Assembly (NCBI GenBank): GCA_024224155.1
Contig: JAAENP010000477.1
Location: 1 to 44,984, forward strand
Direction of reading: 5' to 3'
Origin: a bacterium
GTDB lineage: Bacteria; Acidobacteriota; Thermoanaerobaculia; Multivoradales; JAHEKO01
Length of the DNA: 44,984 bases
Each line of letters starts with the position of its first letter. The first letter of the stretch is position 1. Shown in pieces: positions 14,630 to 22,812 of this stretch. The notes under the pieces were generated by a model. That model worked only from the letters and a program-made list of their open reading frames with translations. It was not told the origin of the DNA and searched no databases. A program made the position numbers and the translations under genes.

Positions 14630-15511
14630 CTACGCCGCTGAGGCCGTCTCGACGCGTCTACGCCCCGAAAACCGCGCGCTCCAGATCTTGCCCTCTAGCC
14701 TGCGAGCGACGAAGCGTACCAGCCCGGTCAGACCGAATCTGCGCACGAATGTCTTGAGCCGGCCCGGAACCTCCGAGAGCACCAGGTTGGTCATCTGGCT
14801 GGCGTCGTAAACCAAGCGGTCAAGCACCTCGACATCCTCGAGACCCGCTGCTTCGAGACCAGCGACGTAACTCCTCTCGCTAATGGCTCCGCCGACGCAC
14901 GAGTTGTAGACACTGGGAATCCTGCGCAGCCACCAGGGCATCTCCTCAACGACGATATCGGAGACGGACATACGACCACCCGGTCGCAGCACTCGGGAGA
15001 TCTCTTGAAAAACCCTGGGTTTGTCGGGCGACAGATTGATGACGCAGTTGGAGATCACCAGGTCGACCGAGGAGTCGGCAACCGGCAGTTCCTCGATGAA
15101 GCCCTTGCGAACCTCGACGTTGTCGGCACCAGCCGAAGCAATCGCCTGCCTGGCTCGCGCGATCATCTCGTCGGTCATATCGATGCCGATCACCTTGCCT
15201 GTCGAGCCCACCTTCTGCGCCGCAAGCAGCAAGTCGATGCCGGCACCCGAGCCGAGATCGACCACGACCTCGCCTTGCTTGACGCCCGCGAACGCGGTCG
15301 GGTTGCCACAGCCAAAAGAGTTGACGGCCGCTTCTGCCGGAAGCGAAGCCAGCTCCTCCTCGGTGTAGCCGGCGGTCTTGGCCGCTACCCCTTTCGGGGT
15401 CTTGTCGGATGGCGCGCAGCTGCTCGAGCCACCACAACAGCCCTCGCCGGAAGTGACCGCTTCGGCGTAGGCACGCGAGACGTTCTTGCGGATTTGATCT
15501 TTCTTGCTCAT
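14630..15511 (-). CDS. arsM: Arsenite S-adenosylmethionine methyltransferase
   Basis: 293 residues, the normal length for bacterial ArsM, which methylates As(III) to volatile or less bound forms using SAM and thiols. The SAM-binding motif DLGSGAGID is at 85-93. Cysteines expected for arsenite binding are present: the N-terminal CCGGSSSC cluster (C25, C26, C32), C68 in FGCGNP, C156 in SNCVINLSPDK and C205 in YNSCVGGAI. The C-terminal helical part (LSEVPGRLKTFVRR) is less conserved. Its ATG at 15511 overlaps the ArsR stop by 4 nt (ATGA), so the two form one operon controlled from the 15.9-kb promoter. The order arsR-arsM is typical of arsenic detoxification islands; no arsB/acr3 or arsC is seen here. 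Confidence 0.93.
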   Translation of the reverse strand: MSKKDQIRKNVSRAYAEAVTSGEGCCGGSSSCAPSDKTPKGVAAKTAGYTEEELASLPAEAAVNSFGCGNPTAFAGVKQGEVVVDLGSGAGIDLLLAAQKVGSTGKVIGIDMTDEMIARARQAIASAGADNVEVRKGFIEELPVADSSVDLVISNCVINLSPDKPRVFQEISRVLRPGGRMSVSDIVVEEMPWWLRRIPSVYNSCVGGAISERSYVAGLEAAGLEDVEVLDRLVYDASQMTNLVLSEVPGRLKTFVRRFGLTGLVRFVARRLEGKIWSARFSGRRRVETASAA

Positions 15512-15885
15512 TCGGAACCTCCGTTAGCCTCCGGGGCGGGTCGCCATTCGCCCGGCCCCGCACAACACTCCTCGATGGCATCCGCCATTCGGCGCAGCGA
15601 GCTCGCCACCTGGTCATAGCGCAATCGGTAGAAGACCTCGCGCCCACGTTTCTGGGATTCGACAATGCCAGCCTCGCGCAGGGTCGCGAGATGCCGGGAC
15701 ACGACCGAGAGATCGGTCGGGCAGCAGTCGGAGAGCTCCGACACCGTCTTCGAGTCACAGCAGGTCGCCAGTCGCGCCATCAACGCGATCCGATTGCGAT
15801 CTCCGAGTGCCTTGAAAAAACCCGATGGAAACAGGTCTTCGAGGTCCGAACAGCATGCCGCCTGACTATTGCTTGTTTGCGTCAT
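15508..15885 (-). CDS. arsR: ArsR-family arsenic-responsive repressor
   Basis: 125 residues with a winged helix-turn-helix: FKALGDRNRIALMARL, then VSELSDCCPTDLSVVSRHLATLREAGIVE as the recognition region and REVFYRLR as the wing. It is cysteine-rich, with vicinal pairs near residue 7 (ACCSD), in ATCCDSK, in SDCCPTD and at ECCAGPGEW. This differs from the single CVC(D) site of E. coli-type ArsR and fits an As(III)-binding regulator placed with arsM. The start is fixed by the promoter: the -10 box ends 7 nt before the ATG at 15885, so the message is predicted to be leaderless. A longer frame up to 16035 would begin upstream of the promoter and is rejected. Confidence 0.9.
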   Translation of the reverse strand: MTQTSNSQAACCSDLEDLFPSGFFKALGDRNRIALMARLATCCDSKTVSELSDCCPTDLSVVSRHLATLREAGIVESQKRGREVFYRLRYDQVASSLRRMADAIEECCAGPGEWRPAPEANGGSE

Positions 15886-15891
15886 AATGCA

Positions 15892-15920
15892 AGTATAGGC
15901 GTTCCCCGGCAGACTGTCAA
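15892..15920 (-). promoter_or_regulatory. Consensus promoter of arsR-arsM (predicted leaderless)
   Basis: TTGACA (15920-15915) and TATACT (15897-15892) on the minus strand are spaced by exactly 17 bp. Transcription should start about 7 nt after the -10 box, which is the A of the arsR ATG at 15885. No Shine-Dalgarno can therefore be on the mRNA. The ArsR operator probably overlaps this site; an imperfect dyad around TGCA (15887-15890) is visible but weak. Confidence 0.8.
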
Positions 15921-16020
15921 GCGATGGACCCGATGGCGGCGCATGCAGCCGGTCTCGGCCCTGCCGCCGCTCGAGCTTTTCGGCTCGTGCGATCCGGCGG
16001 GCTCTTGGAGAGGTCGTCTC

Positions 16021-16135
16021 GGGCATCGGGGACACGATTCCTTCGTGTCCCCTCCCAACTGATTCTCAGCCGCGAAAAGGGGACACCCATTAAAAGACTC
16101 CGGGTCAAGAGACGGTCCCCCTTTTCTCACCCCGC
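16021..16135. repeat. REP-like palindromes (GGGGACAC family)
   Basis: The first palindrome, 16028-16037 with 16043-16052, is a perfect 10-bp stem (GGGGACACGA) with a 5-nt loop. A second, looser stem pairs AAAAGGGGAC (about 16075-16084) with the GTCCCCCTTTT stretch at about 16114-16124. The sequence between them (ACCCATTAAAAGACTCC) is A/T-rich. GGGGACAC/GTGTCCCC palindromes in tandem resemble elements that often flank REP-associated Y1 transposases; no transposase is present here. I see no gene in the 15921-16466 interval. Confidence 0.5.
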
Positions 16136-16157
16136 TGCGGTGCGGGCAAATCGCTCC

Positions 16158-16196
16158 TCCTCGCCTTCCCCTCCACTCGCCACGCCGGATCCTCGC
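16158..16196 (-). repeat. Partial inverted copy of the 13.86-kb repeat core
   Basis: Read on the minus strand, this stretch gives GCGAGGATCCGGCGTGGCGA, then a 7-nt insertion, then GAAGGCGAG. It corresponds to 13856-13888 on the plus strand (GCGAGGATCCGCTTGGCGAG then AGAAGGCGAG). The order of blocks is kept with small indels. It sits directly beside the REP-like palindromes and suggests the same dispersed non-coding element at two sites 2.3 kb apart. Confidence 0.4.
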
Positions 16197-16322
16197 ACCG
16201 CCTCAAACGGCTCCGCGCCGGCAGGGCCGAGACCAGCTTTTCGCATCGACACGAAGAACGCTGAGAACAAGCCGATCGGCAGGCAGCCGGCCAGGGGGCT
16301 CGCCGCAAGTGCTCAAGAGGGT

Positions 16323-16378
16323 GGGTCAAAGGCCTCAGGTGGTCTGCGCGAAGCGGCGCGCAGCCGAGGGCCGGACCC
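16323..16378. repeat. Nested stem-loop in the arsR/DUF885 gap
   Basis: Three concentric helices: GGGTC (16323-16327) with GACCC (16374-16378), GGCCTC with GAGGGCC (one bulge), and a perfect 7-bp CTGCGCG (16344-16350) with CGCGCAG (16357-16363) around a 6-nt loop. It could be a small structured RNA or another palindromic repeat. No adjoining gene boundary explains it. Confidence 0.35.
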
Positions 16379-16442
16379 AGGCAGACTGAGAAGCCCGAGG
16401 CGGCCCCTGGACGTCTGCTCTGCCTAATCGGCGACGAAGCGC

Positions 16443-16462
16443 GCCGGCACGGGCGTGCCGGC
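16443..16462 (-). terminator. Stem-loop after the DUF885 gene
   Basis: A 9-bp perfect stem, GCCGGCACG (16443-16451) with its complement (16454-16462), ends 5 bp downstream of the DUF885 stop at 16467. Further pairing is possible outside. There is no long U-tract, so it may protect the 3' end or act as an imperfect terminator. Confidence 0.5.
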
Positions 16463-16466
16463 GACG

Positions 16467-18269
16467 CTAGCCCAATGGCGCCATGGTCATCGCCTTCGAC
16501 TCGATGTAGCGCTCGATGTTCTCCTCGAGCACCGGCAGCGGCACCGAGCCGCTCAGGAGCACGGCGTCGTGGAACTCGCGCACGTCGAAACCCTTACCGA
16601 GCCGCTCTTCGGCTCGCCTGCGCAGCTCCTTGATCCTGAGCTCGCCGAGCTTGTACGAGAGCGCCTGCCCGGGCCAGGAGATGTAGCGGTCCGTCTCGGT
16701 CTCGACCTCGTGCAGCGGCAGGGCGGTGTTGGACGCCAGGAAGTCCATCACCTGCTGGCGCGTCCAGCCCATGGCGTGAATGCCGGTGTCGACCACCAGC
16801 CGGCACGCTCTCCACATCTCGTAGGTCAGCCGTCCGAAGTTCGAGTACGGATCGGTGTAGAAGCCGGCCTCGAGCCCAAGCCACTCCGAGTAGAGGCCCC
16901 AGCCCTCACCAAAGGCCGAAATGTACGAAAAGCGACGGAACTCGGGCAGGCTCTCGAGCTCCCGGTTGAGCGACACCTGGAAATGGTGTCCGGGTACCGC
17001 CTCGTGAAGCGACAGCGCCTCCAGGTTGTAGAGCGGCCTCGATTTGAGATCGTAGGTGTTGACCCAATAGCGGCCCGGTTCGACGCTGCCCAGCGGCGGG
17101 CTGACATAGCGACCGGTCGTGTACTTGGGTGCTAGATAGTCGGGGACCGGCTCCACGGTGTACGAAAGGCGCGGCAGGGTCTTGAAGAGCGCCGGAAGCT
17201 TGCCGTCCATGCGCTTCGAGATCCAGGCGGCTTCCTTGAGCAAGGCCTCGGGCGAGTCGACATAGAAACGCGGATCGGTGCGCAGGAAAGTCAGGAACTC
17301 CTCGAAGCTGCCTCCGAACTCGACGGCTTCGATGATCTCATCCATCTCGGCACGGATTCGCTCGACTTCGGACCTGCCGATCTCGTGGATCTCGGCCGCC
17401 GTCAAATCCAGCGTCGTGAAGTTCCGGATCGTGTACTGATAGTAATCGGATCCGGAAGGAAGCTCGGAAGCACCCAACGAGTCTCTTGATCCGGGAATGT
17501 ATTCGTCGGTCATGAACTCGAGAAACGCCGCGTACGCCGGCACCACGCTCTCGCGGATCGCCTTGCCGCCCGAAGCGCCGAGTCGAACGCGATCTTGTTG
17601 CTCTAAGGTGCTCGGGAACCGCGTGAACGGCTCCCAGAAAACGCTGTCCTCGACGCGGTCGACAATGTGCGACGAGATCGTGCCTTCGATCCCCTGCAGG
17701 ACCACCCTGGGTAGGGTTCGACCGCTTGCCAGACCCGCTCGCATGTTCTCGATCTGCTGCTGCATGTAGCTGGCGAAACGCCTGAGCCGCGCGATGTAGT
17801 TGTCGTAGTCCTCGACCGCGGCAAGCGGCACGTTCTTGCCCAGGCGAGCGAAGCCGCTGTGAAAACCCGAATCGGCATTGATCGGGATCTGGTACTCGTG
17901 AAACGCGTGGCTGGCGATTCGCAGCTCGAGTTGCCGTCTAAAGATGTCGTAGTTGACCTGATCCATTCGCGCGAGCGTCGAGCGATCGATTGTCTCCAGC
18001 TCGGCGAGGAACGCCCGGGTCGCGTCCATCTGCCGTTCGAGCGCAGCGGGTGATACGTCGGGAAGGAGGTGGTTCCACTCGTGCCGGCCGACGCTGGTCG
18101 CGAACAGTGGGCTCGACTCGAGTCGAAACTCCCACTCGCGGTCGAACAGGTCATGAAGGCGGGCGGCCTCCGACACTTGGGCCATCGCCGGCGACGCCGC
18201 CGCCAGGACCACGCAGCCCGCCACCAGGCCGGCGACCAGAAGTCCGAAAGGGGTCTTCGCCTGTCTCAT
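16467..18269 (-). CDS. Secreted DUF885 family protein (putative metallopeptidase-like)
   Basis: 600 residues with a signal peptide ([21 protein letters not shown], cleavage near 30), so exported. It is full length for DUF885. The region HEAVPGHHF (422-430) is the conserved family motif and resembles a zinc-metallopeptidase helix (H-E-x-x-x-G-H-H); a downstream glutamate sits in [13 protein letters not shown]. The family is usually described as uncharacterised or peptidase-like, and activity here is inferred. ATG at 18269 starts 15 nt after the stop of the sortilin-like gene, so the two are probably one operon. Peptide turnover in the periplasm or outside would fit the GGT and acylase genes elsewhere in the window. 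Confidence 0.88.
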   Translation of the reverse strand: MRQAKTPFGLLVAGLVAGCVVLAAASPAMAQVSEAARLHDLFDREWEFRLESSPLFATSVGRHEWNHLLPDVSPAALERQMDATRAFLAELETIDRSTLARMDQVNYDIFRRQLELRIASHAFHEYQIPINADSGFHSGFARLGKNVPLAAVEDYDNYIARLRRFASYMQQQIENMRAGLASGRTLPRVVLQGIEGTISSHIVDRVEDSVFWEPFTRFPSTLEQQDRVRLGASGGKAIRESVVPAYAAFLEFMTDEYIPGSRDSLGASELPSGSDYYQYTIRNFTTLDLTAAEIHEIGRSEVERIRAEMDEIIEAVEFGGSFEEFLTFLRTDPRFYVDSPEALLKEAAWISKRMDGKLPALFKTLPRLSYTVEPVPDYLAPKYTTGRYVSPPLGSVEPGRYWVNTYDLKSRPLYNLEALSLHEAVPGHHFQVSLNRELESLPEFRRFSYISAFGEGWGLYSEWLGLEAGFYTDPYSNFGRLTYEMWRACRLVVDTGIHAMGWTRQQVMDFLASNTALPLHEVETETDRYISWPGQALSYKLGELRIKELRRRAEERLGKGFDVREFHDAVLLSGSVPLPVLEENIERYIESKAMTMAPLG

Positions 18270-18284
18270 CGGGGGGCTCCTGCT

Positions 18285-21200
18285 TTACTCGGGTTGCCAG
18301 CTCGGAATCCTGCCCGGCGTCCACGGCGCGCCGGCCGCTTCCATTTCCGACTCCAGGACCTCGAGCTCGTCTTCGACCAGCCCGCGCAGATCGGTCAGCA
18401 CGGGCGCAAACGCCTCGGCCGCGATCTCATACGCGCGCAACTGGGTCGCGGTGGGCGCCGAGCTCGACGTCCAGCTCCGCGACGCCGCTCTTTCGACACG
18501 ACCTGTGATCGATGGTGGGGCCGGCTCGCTGCGGCTGGAGACCGTTTCATCACCCTGTAGCTCGGTCTTCAACTCATCGACGGCAGTCTCCGCCACTTCG
18601 AGGCGGGACAGCCATTCGGGATTCCCGTTGGGAGTGTCGAGCGCCGCTCGCCGGAGATGTTTGATCCGCTGCTCCGTCTCTTCGATGACCCGGTTGGCGC
18701 CCAAGATCGCCCGCTGCAGCCGCGCCAGCTTGGTTTGAAACGCGAGCAGCTCGGTGCGATCCGCCGCCGCGAGCTGCGCCGCTCCTGTCGGCACGGTCTC
18801 GAACGCCTGCCCCGCCGCGAGCTCGACGAGCCGGTTGTCCTGCCACTTCGAAAGCGAGACCGAGTAGGTGCCGGGCACGACCATCGGCCCCATCGGGTCT
18901 GTGGAGAAGGCGTTCTTCTCTCCCGGCTCGAGGCGCGTGGGCTCCGGCGAGGGATAGCGCAGATCCCAGGCAATCCGATGAATCCCTTTCTTGGCAGGGC
19001 CGGTGAGGTGTCGAACCACGTATCCGTCGGCGTCGCGCACCGTCAGCACGATGACCGGATCCTCGGCGCGATCCTCGGCGCGCAGCTTCTCCCAACTCGG
19101 ATAGACGAGCGCTTTGCCTGCTTCACGCTTTTTCTTCTCCTCTTCTTGACGAGCCTCCTTGGGCGACTTGAGCCCCTCTTTCAAGTAGTAGGTGAAGACC
19201 GCTCCCAAAGGCGGATTCGGCGCCGAGTAGAAAGAGTCTCCCAGGAAGGCGACGTTGTTATAGCCGAGCTCGAAGGTTTTCTGGAACATCCAGGTACGAC
19301 GCGTCGGAAAGAGAATCACCTCGGCGGCCAGCGACTCCTCGCTCATCTGCCGCAGTGGCGAGTAGTCGTCGAGAATGAAGAAGCCTCGCCCGAACGTGCC
19401 GACGACTAGGTCGTTCTCCCGCCGCTGAATCTCGAGGTCACGCACGGAAATGACCGGCAGCCCGCCGATCTTTACCCAGTTTTCACCGCCGTCGACACTC
19501 GCGTAGACGGCGAACTCGGTTCCGGCAAAGAGCAGGTCGGCTACCTCCTGGTCCTGAGCGACCGTGTAGATCAGCCCCTTCTCGGGCAGATTCCCGGTGA
19601 TCGAGCGCCAGGTGCGCCCGCGATCCGTCGACTTCAGCAAATATGGCTTGAAGTCGCCCGACTTGTGGTCTTCCAGAGCCGCAAACACCGTATCGGGATC
19701 GTGGAGCGAAGCCTCGAGGTCGCTCACATAGGACATGTCGGGCACGCCCGGAAACGAATCGACCTTGCGCCAGTTCGCACCGCCGTCTTCGGAGACTTGA
19801 ATCAAGCCGTCGTCGGTACCGACGTAGAGAAGGTCCTCGACCAACGGCGACTCGGACACCGAAACGATATTGCCGTAGAACGACGTCGACTTGTTCTTGG
19901 CAACGGTGTCCACCCCCCAGACCTGCCCCATGACCTCGAGCTGGTTGCGGTCCAGGTTGCGCGTGAGATCGGGACTCACCGGGCGCCAGGAATCGCCGCG
20001 GTCATCGGATCGATAGAGGCGCTGAGACCCAAAATAGAGCCGCGTCGCTGAGTGCGGCGAGATCCGAAACGCCGAGTCCCAGTTCCAGCGCGGCGGGTCC
20101 TCACCGGGCTCGGTCTGGGGCTGGATGTCGGTCTGCTCCCAGCTCCTCTTGTCCAGGCGTATCAGGTTGCCGTACTGCGCCTGCGAATAGACTATCTCCG
20201 GGTTCTCGGGATCGACAGCAGGATCAAAGCCGTCGCCACCTCGGGTCACGTACCAGTCCCGATTGGTGATGCCGTGCTCGGATGTATTCCGGGACGGACC
20301 GCCCAGGGTCGAGTTGTCCTGGGTGCCACCGTAGACGTTGTAAAACGGCGAAGCGTTGTCGATCGCGATCTTGTAGAACTGGGTGATCGGCAGGTTGGCT
20401 TTGAACTCCCAGGCTCGACCGCGATCCCAGGTCTCGTAAACACCGCCATCACAACCCGCGACCAGATGGTCGGTATCGTCCGGATCGATCCAGAGGGCGT
20501 GGTTGTCGACATGTTTGGCGAGCTCGGGAACCTTCTCGAACGACTTGCCACCGTTTTCGGTCACATGCAGCCAGGTATCGTTCGAATAGACGCGGTCGAC
20601 GTGCAGCGGATCGGGGATGAGCTCGTTGTAGTACTGCGGGCTTCTCGACGTGTAGTCGGACTGCTTCTCCCAGCTGGATCCACCGTCCGTCGATCGGAAG
20701 AAGCCGCCCTTCTCGTCCAGCGCTTCCACGATCGCGTAGAGGACGTCTGGGTCTGCTGGTGATACCGCCAGTCCGATCTTGCCCTTGTCCTCCTCCGGCA
20801 AACCCTTGTCGATCTTCCGCCAGGTCTCGCCGGCATCGCTTGATTTGAAGATGGTCGACTCGGGGCCGCCGTTGATCAACGTCCAGACACGCCGGCGACG
20901 CTGATACGAAGAGGCGTAGAGAACATCCGGATTGCGGGAATCGATCCAGACTTCGTTGACGCCGGTGTGCTCGCTGATCTCGAGCACCTTCTTCCAGTTC
21001 TCGCCACCATCCAAGGTCTTGTAGAGGCCGCGATCGCCACCCGCTCGCCAGAGGGGTCCCTGGGCGGCCACGTAGACGACGTTCGAGTCTCGCGGGTCAA
21101 TCACGATCCGGCCGATGTGCTCCGACTCGGCCAGGCCCATATTCTTCCAGCTCACACCGCCGTCGACGGACTTGTAGATGCCATCGCCGTAGGACACCGA

Positions 21201-21581
21201 TCGCTGCGAGTTGTTCTCACCGGTTCCCACCCAGACAACCTTTGGATCGTTCGGGTCGAGGGTGATACAGCCGATCGAATAGGAGCCCTGGTCGTCAAAG
21301 ATAGGAGCCCACGTGATGCCCGCATTCTCCGTTCTCCAGACGCCCCCGGAAGCGGCAGCCACGTACCACGTGCTCGAGTGCTCCGGATGAACGCCGATAT
21401 CACTGATGCGACCCGACGCGAGCGCCGGCCCGATCGCCCGCAGTGGCAGCCCGGCCAGCAGATCTTCGTTGAGTAGGGCCTTCGGTTCGGACTCGACTTT
21501 GTCCGCCTTTTTCTTAGCGGCTACACCCTCGCCTGCGGCCAGCGTCGCCAGTACGACAAAAACCAGGGCCAAGCGCTTCAT
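18285..21581 (-). CDS. Secreted VPS10/sortilin-type beta-propeller protein
   Basis: 1098 residues. It starts with a signal peptide (KRLALVFVVLATLAAGEGVAA). From about 60 to 730 there are many BNR/Asp-box-like repeats of the form S-x-D-G-G-x-x-W (SVDGGVSWKN, TLDGGENWKK, SSDAGETWRK, STDGGSSWEK, SEDGGANWRK, SVDGGENWVK), as in sortilin/VPS10-type and BNR-glycosidase-like propellers. A beta-sandwich-like region (PVIVLTVRDADGYVVRHL) and a helical C-terminus follow. Such proteins are common in Acidobacteria and Bacteroidetes; their role is unknown and may be binding or hydrolysis of exported polymers. ATG at 21581 has GGGGAGG 9 nt upstream; a TTG nine codons earlier lacks this spacing. The gene runs into DUF885. 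Confidence 0.9.
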   Translation of the reverse strand: MKRLALVFVVLATLAAGEGVAAKKKADKVESEPKALLNEDLLAGLPLRAIGPALASGRISDIGVHPEHSSTWYVAAASGGVWRTENAGITWAPIFDDQGSYSIGCITLDPNDPKVVWVGTGENNSQRSVSYGDGIYKSVDGGVSWKNMGLAESEHIGRIVIDPRDSNVVYVAAQGPLWRAGGDRGLYKTLDGGENWKKVLEISEHTGVNEVWIDSRNPDVLYASSYQRRRRVWTLINGGPESTIFKSSDAGETWRKIDKGLPEEDKGKIGLAVSPADPDVLYAIVEALDEKGGFFRSTDGGSSWEKQSDYTSRSPQYYNELIPDPLHVDRVYSNDTWLHVTENGGKSFEKVPELAKHVDNHALWIDPDDTDHLVAGCDGGVYETWDRGRAWEFKANLPITQFYKIAIDNASPFYNVYGGTQDNSTLGGPSRNTSEHGITNRDWYVTRGGDGFDPAVDPENPEIVYSQAQYGNLIRLDKRSWEQTDIQPQTEPGEDPPRWNWDSAFRISPHSATRLYFGSQRLYRSDDRGDSWRPVSPDLTRNLDRNQLEVMGQVWGVDTVAKNKSTSFYGNIVSVSESPLVEDLLYVGTDDGLIQVSEDGGANWRKVDSFPGVPDMSYVSDLEASLHDPDTVFAALEDHKSGDFKPYLLKSTDRGRTWRSITGNLPEKGLIYTVAQDQEVADLLFAGTEFAVYASVDGGENWVKIGGLPVISVRDLEIQRRENDLVVGTFGRGFFILDDYSPLRQMSEESLAAEVILFPTRRTWMFQKTFELGYNNVAFLGDSFYSAPNPPLGAVFTYYLKEGLKSPKEARQEEEKKKREAGKALVYPSWEKLRAEDRAEDPVIVLTVRDADGYVVRHLTGPAKKGIHRIAWDLRYPSPEPTRLEPGEKNAFSTDPMGPMVVPGTYSVSLSKWQDNRLVELAAGQAFETVPTGAAQLAAADRTELLAFQTKLARLQRAILGANRVIEETEQRIKHLRRAALDTPNGNPEWLSRLEVAETAVDELKTELQGDETVSSRSEPAPPSITGRVERAASRSWTSSSAPTATQLRAYEIAAEAFAPVLTDLRGLVEDELEVLESEMEAAGAPWTPGRIPSWQPE

Positions 21582-21738
21582 GGAAAACCTCCCCTGTTGC
21601 ATTGCCAAAACGGCAAGTAGGGTATCACCACACGGTTATCCTCCCCCCACCCCCTGAGGCGGCGAAGATCCTCCCGGAGAACGGTGCCGAGGGACGCGAG
21701 AGTGCCGGCGATCTCGAAGAAGCCGAGCTGGGCCCGAA

Positions 21739-22674
21739 TCAGTCTTCGGCTCGCTCACCGACTACGGCCAGCCGGTCGCCATGGGGCGACGGCGACAGGC
21801 GAGTGAGACCCCGGACTCCCGCTTCGGAAAGGTCGGCAACCTCACGCCAGTCGTCCCCGATCCCAACGTCGAACACATAGAGCTTCGAACCCTGACCGAT
21901 CAGGATCTCGTGATCGCTCCACCAGACGAAGTCCTCGCTCCCGGAAGGGGTCTCGACGATCTTCTGCGATCCGCCGGAGTCGAGGTCCAGTATCGTGATC
22001 GTCCAGTGTTCGGGATCGCTTTTGTCGACGAAGCTCACGGCGTTGCGACTCGGCACCGAGTGAAGCGCCCGACCGATGCCCGTCGAAACCGTCCGGCCTT
22101 CTTGCGATAGCAATTCGCCGATGACCAGCTCATTGGGCTCCCCGAGCAAGAACATCGCCACACTGTCAGGATCGATCCAGGCGTGATATCCAACGGGCGC
22201 GATCTCGTGAAAGATGACCTCGGGTTGCCGCCCCGCGCCCTTGGCAGGAAATCGCCAGAGACGTTGGGTCCCGTCGGCCTCGACTCGAACCGTCGAGAAT
22301 CCGGGCCAGCCGGTGATCGGTGTCGGTGAGTACTCACTCTCAGCGGTCTCGGTGAGCCGTTCGATGTCGTCGGAGCCGATCCGATAGCGAAAGATATCGG
22401 TCTGGCCATCGCGCGCCGAGGCGAACAGGAATCCTCCGCCGTCGGCCTCGAAATAGGGCTGGTTGTCGTAGGCATCGCGATCGGTGACCCGTTGCACCTC
22501 GGTCACCCGCCATGTCGAAGCGCGCGTGTCGAATTCGACCAGGAAGCTATCGGGCGCCCGCGGCGGATCGACTTCGGTCTCGGCTTCCGGGGATGCCGGT
22601 GCATGTGCACATCCCCACACCAGCAAGGCCGCCATTGGTTTCAGCCAAGGCCGAGGTCCGAACGATCGCTTCAA
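21739..22674 (-). CDS. PD40/TolB-like beta-propeller lipoprotein
   Basis: 311 residues from a TTG at 22674. The N-terminus KRSFGPRPWLKP plus a short hydrophobic stretch ending LLVWGC is a lipoprotein signal. The body contains WD40-like PD40 repeats (DNQPYFEADGGGFLFASARDGQTDIFRYRIGS; STVRVEADGTQRLWRF; FVWWSDHEILIGQGSKLYVFDV), so I infer a TolB-type propeller in the envelope. The start TTG overlaps the stop of the upstream 34-codon lipoprotein ORF (TTGA). An ATG 13 codons later would leave almost no n-region. The true substrate or partner is unknown. The gene is followed by a 157-bp gap before the sortilin-like gene. Confidence 0.75.
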   Translation of the reverse strand: MKRSFGPRPWLKPMAALLVWGCAHAPASPEAETEVDPPRAPDSFLVEFDTRASTWRVTEVQRVTDRDAYDNQPYFEADGGGFLFASARDGQTDIFRYRIGSDDIERLTETAESEYSPTPITGWPGFSTVRVEADGTQRLWRFPAKGAGRQPEVIFHEIAPVGYHAWIDPDSVAMFLLGEPNELVIGELLSQEGRTVSTGIGRALHSVPSRNAVSFVDKSDPEHWTITILDLDSGGSQKIVETPSGSEDFVWWSDHEILIGQGSKLYVFDVGIGDDWREVADLSEAGVRGLTRLSPSPHGDRLAVVGERAED

Positions 22675-22775
22675 GAAGAGTTGCTTTCGCTGCTTGCGTC
22701 GCCTTCGCCGCAGCTGGTCATGAGAAGAACGGCGGCCACAGTCGCGATCGAAACGGTCAGTGTCCTCCGCTGCAC
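22671..22775 (-). CDS. Very small lipoprotein ORF
   Basis: GTG at 22775 encodes 34 residues: QRR, then a hydrophobic stretch LTVSIATVAAVLLM, then lipobox LMTSC with the lipid cysteine at 22. Only about 13 polar residues (GEGDASSESNSS) follow before TGA. The TGA overlaps the TTG start of the PD40 lipoprotein. The signal sequence is convincing by itself. It may be a real micro-lipoprotein, as with entericidin-like proteins, or the displaced signal peptide of a neighbouring gene after a frameshift. No clear Shine-Dalgarno is seen. Confidence 0.45.
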   Translation of the reverse strand: MQRRTLTVSIATVAAVLLMTSCGEGDASSESNSS

Positions 22776-22812
22776 GAAGCGATCGTAGCAAAGGGCTCCG
22801 GACCCGTGGTGA

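Noticed and set aside
15886-16035. ArsR start upstream of the promoter
   Set aside because: Would place the start codon before the consensus -35/-10 and adds low-complexity basic sequence unlike the family.
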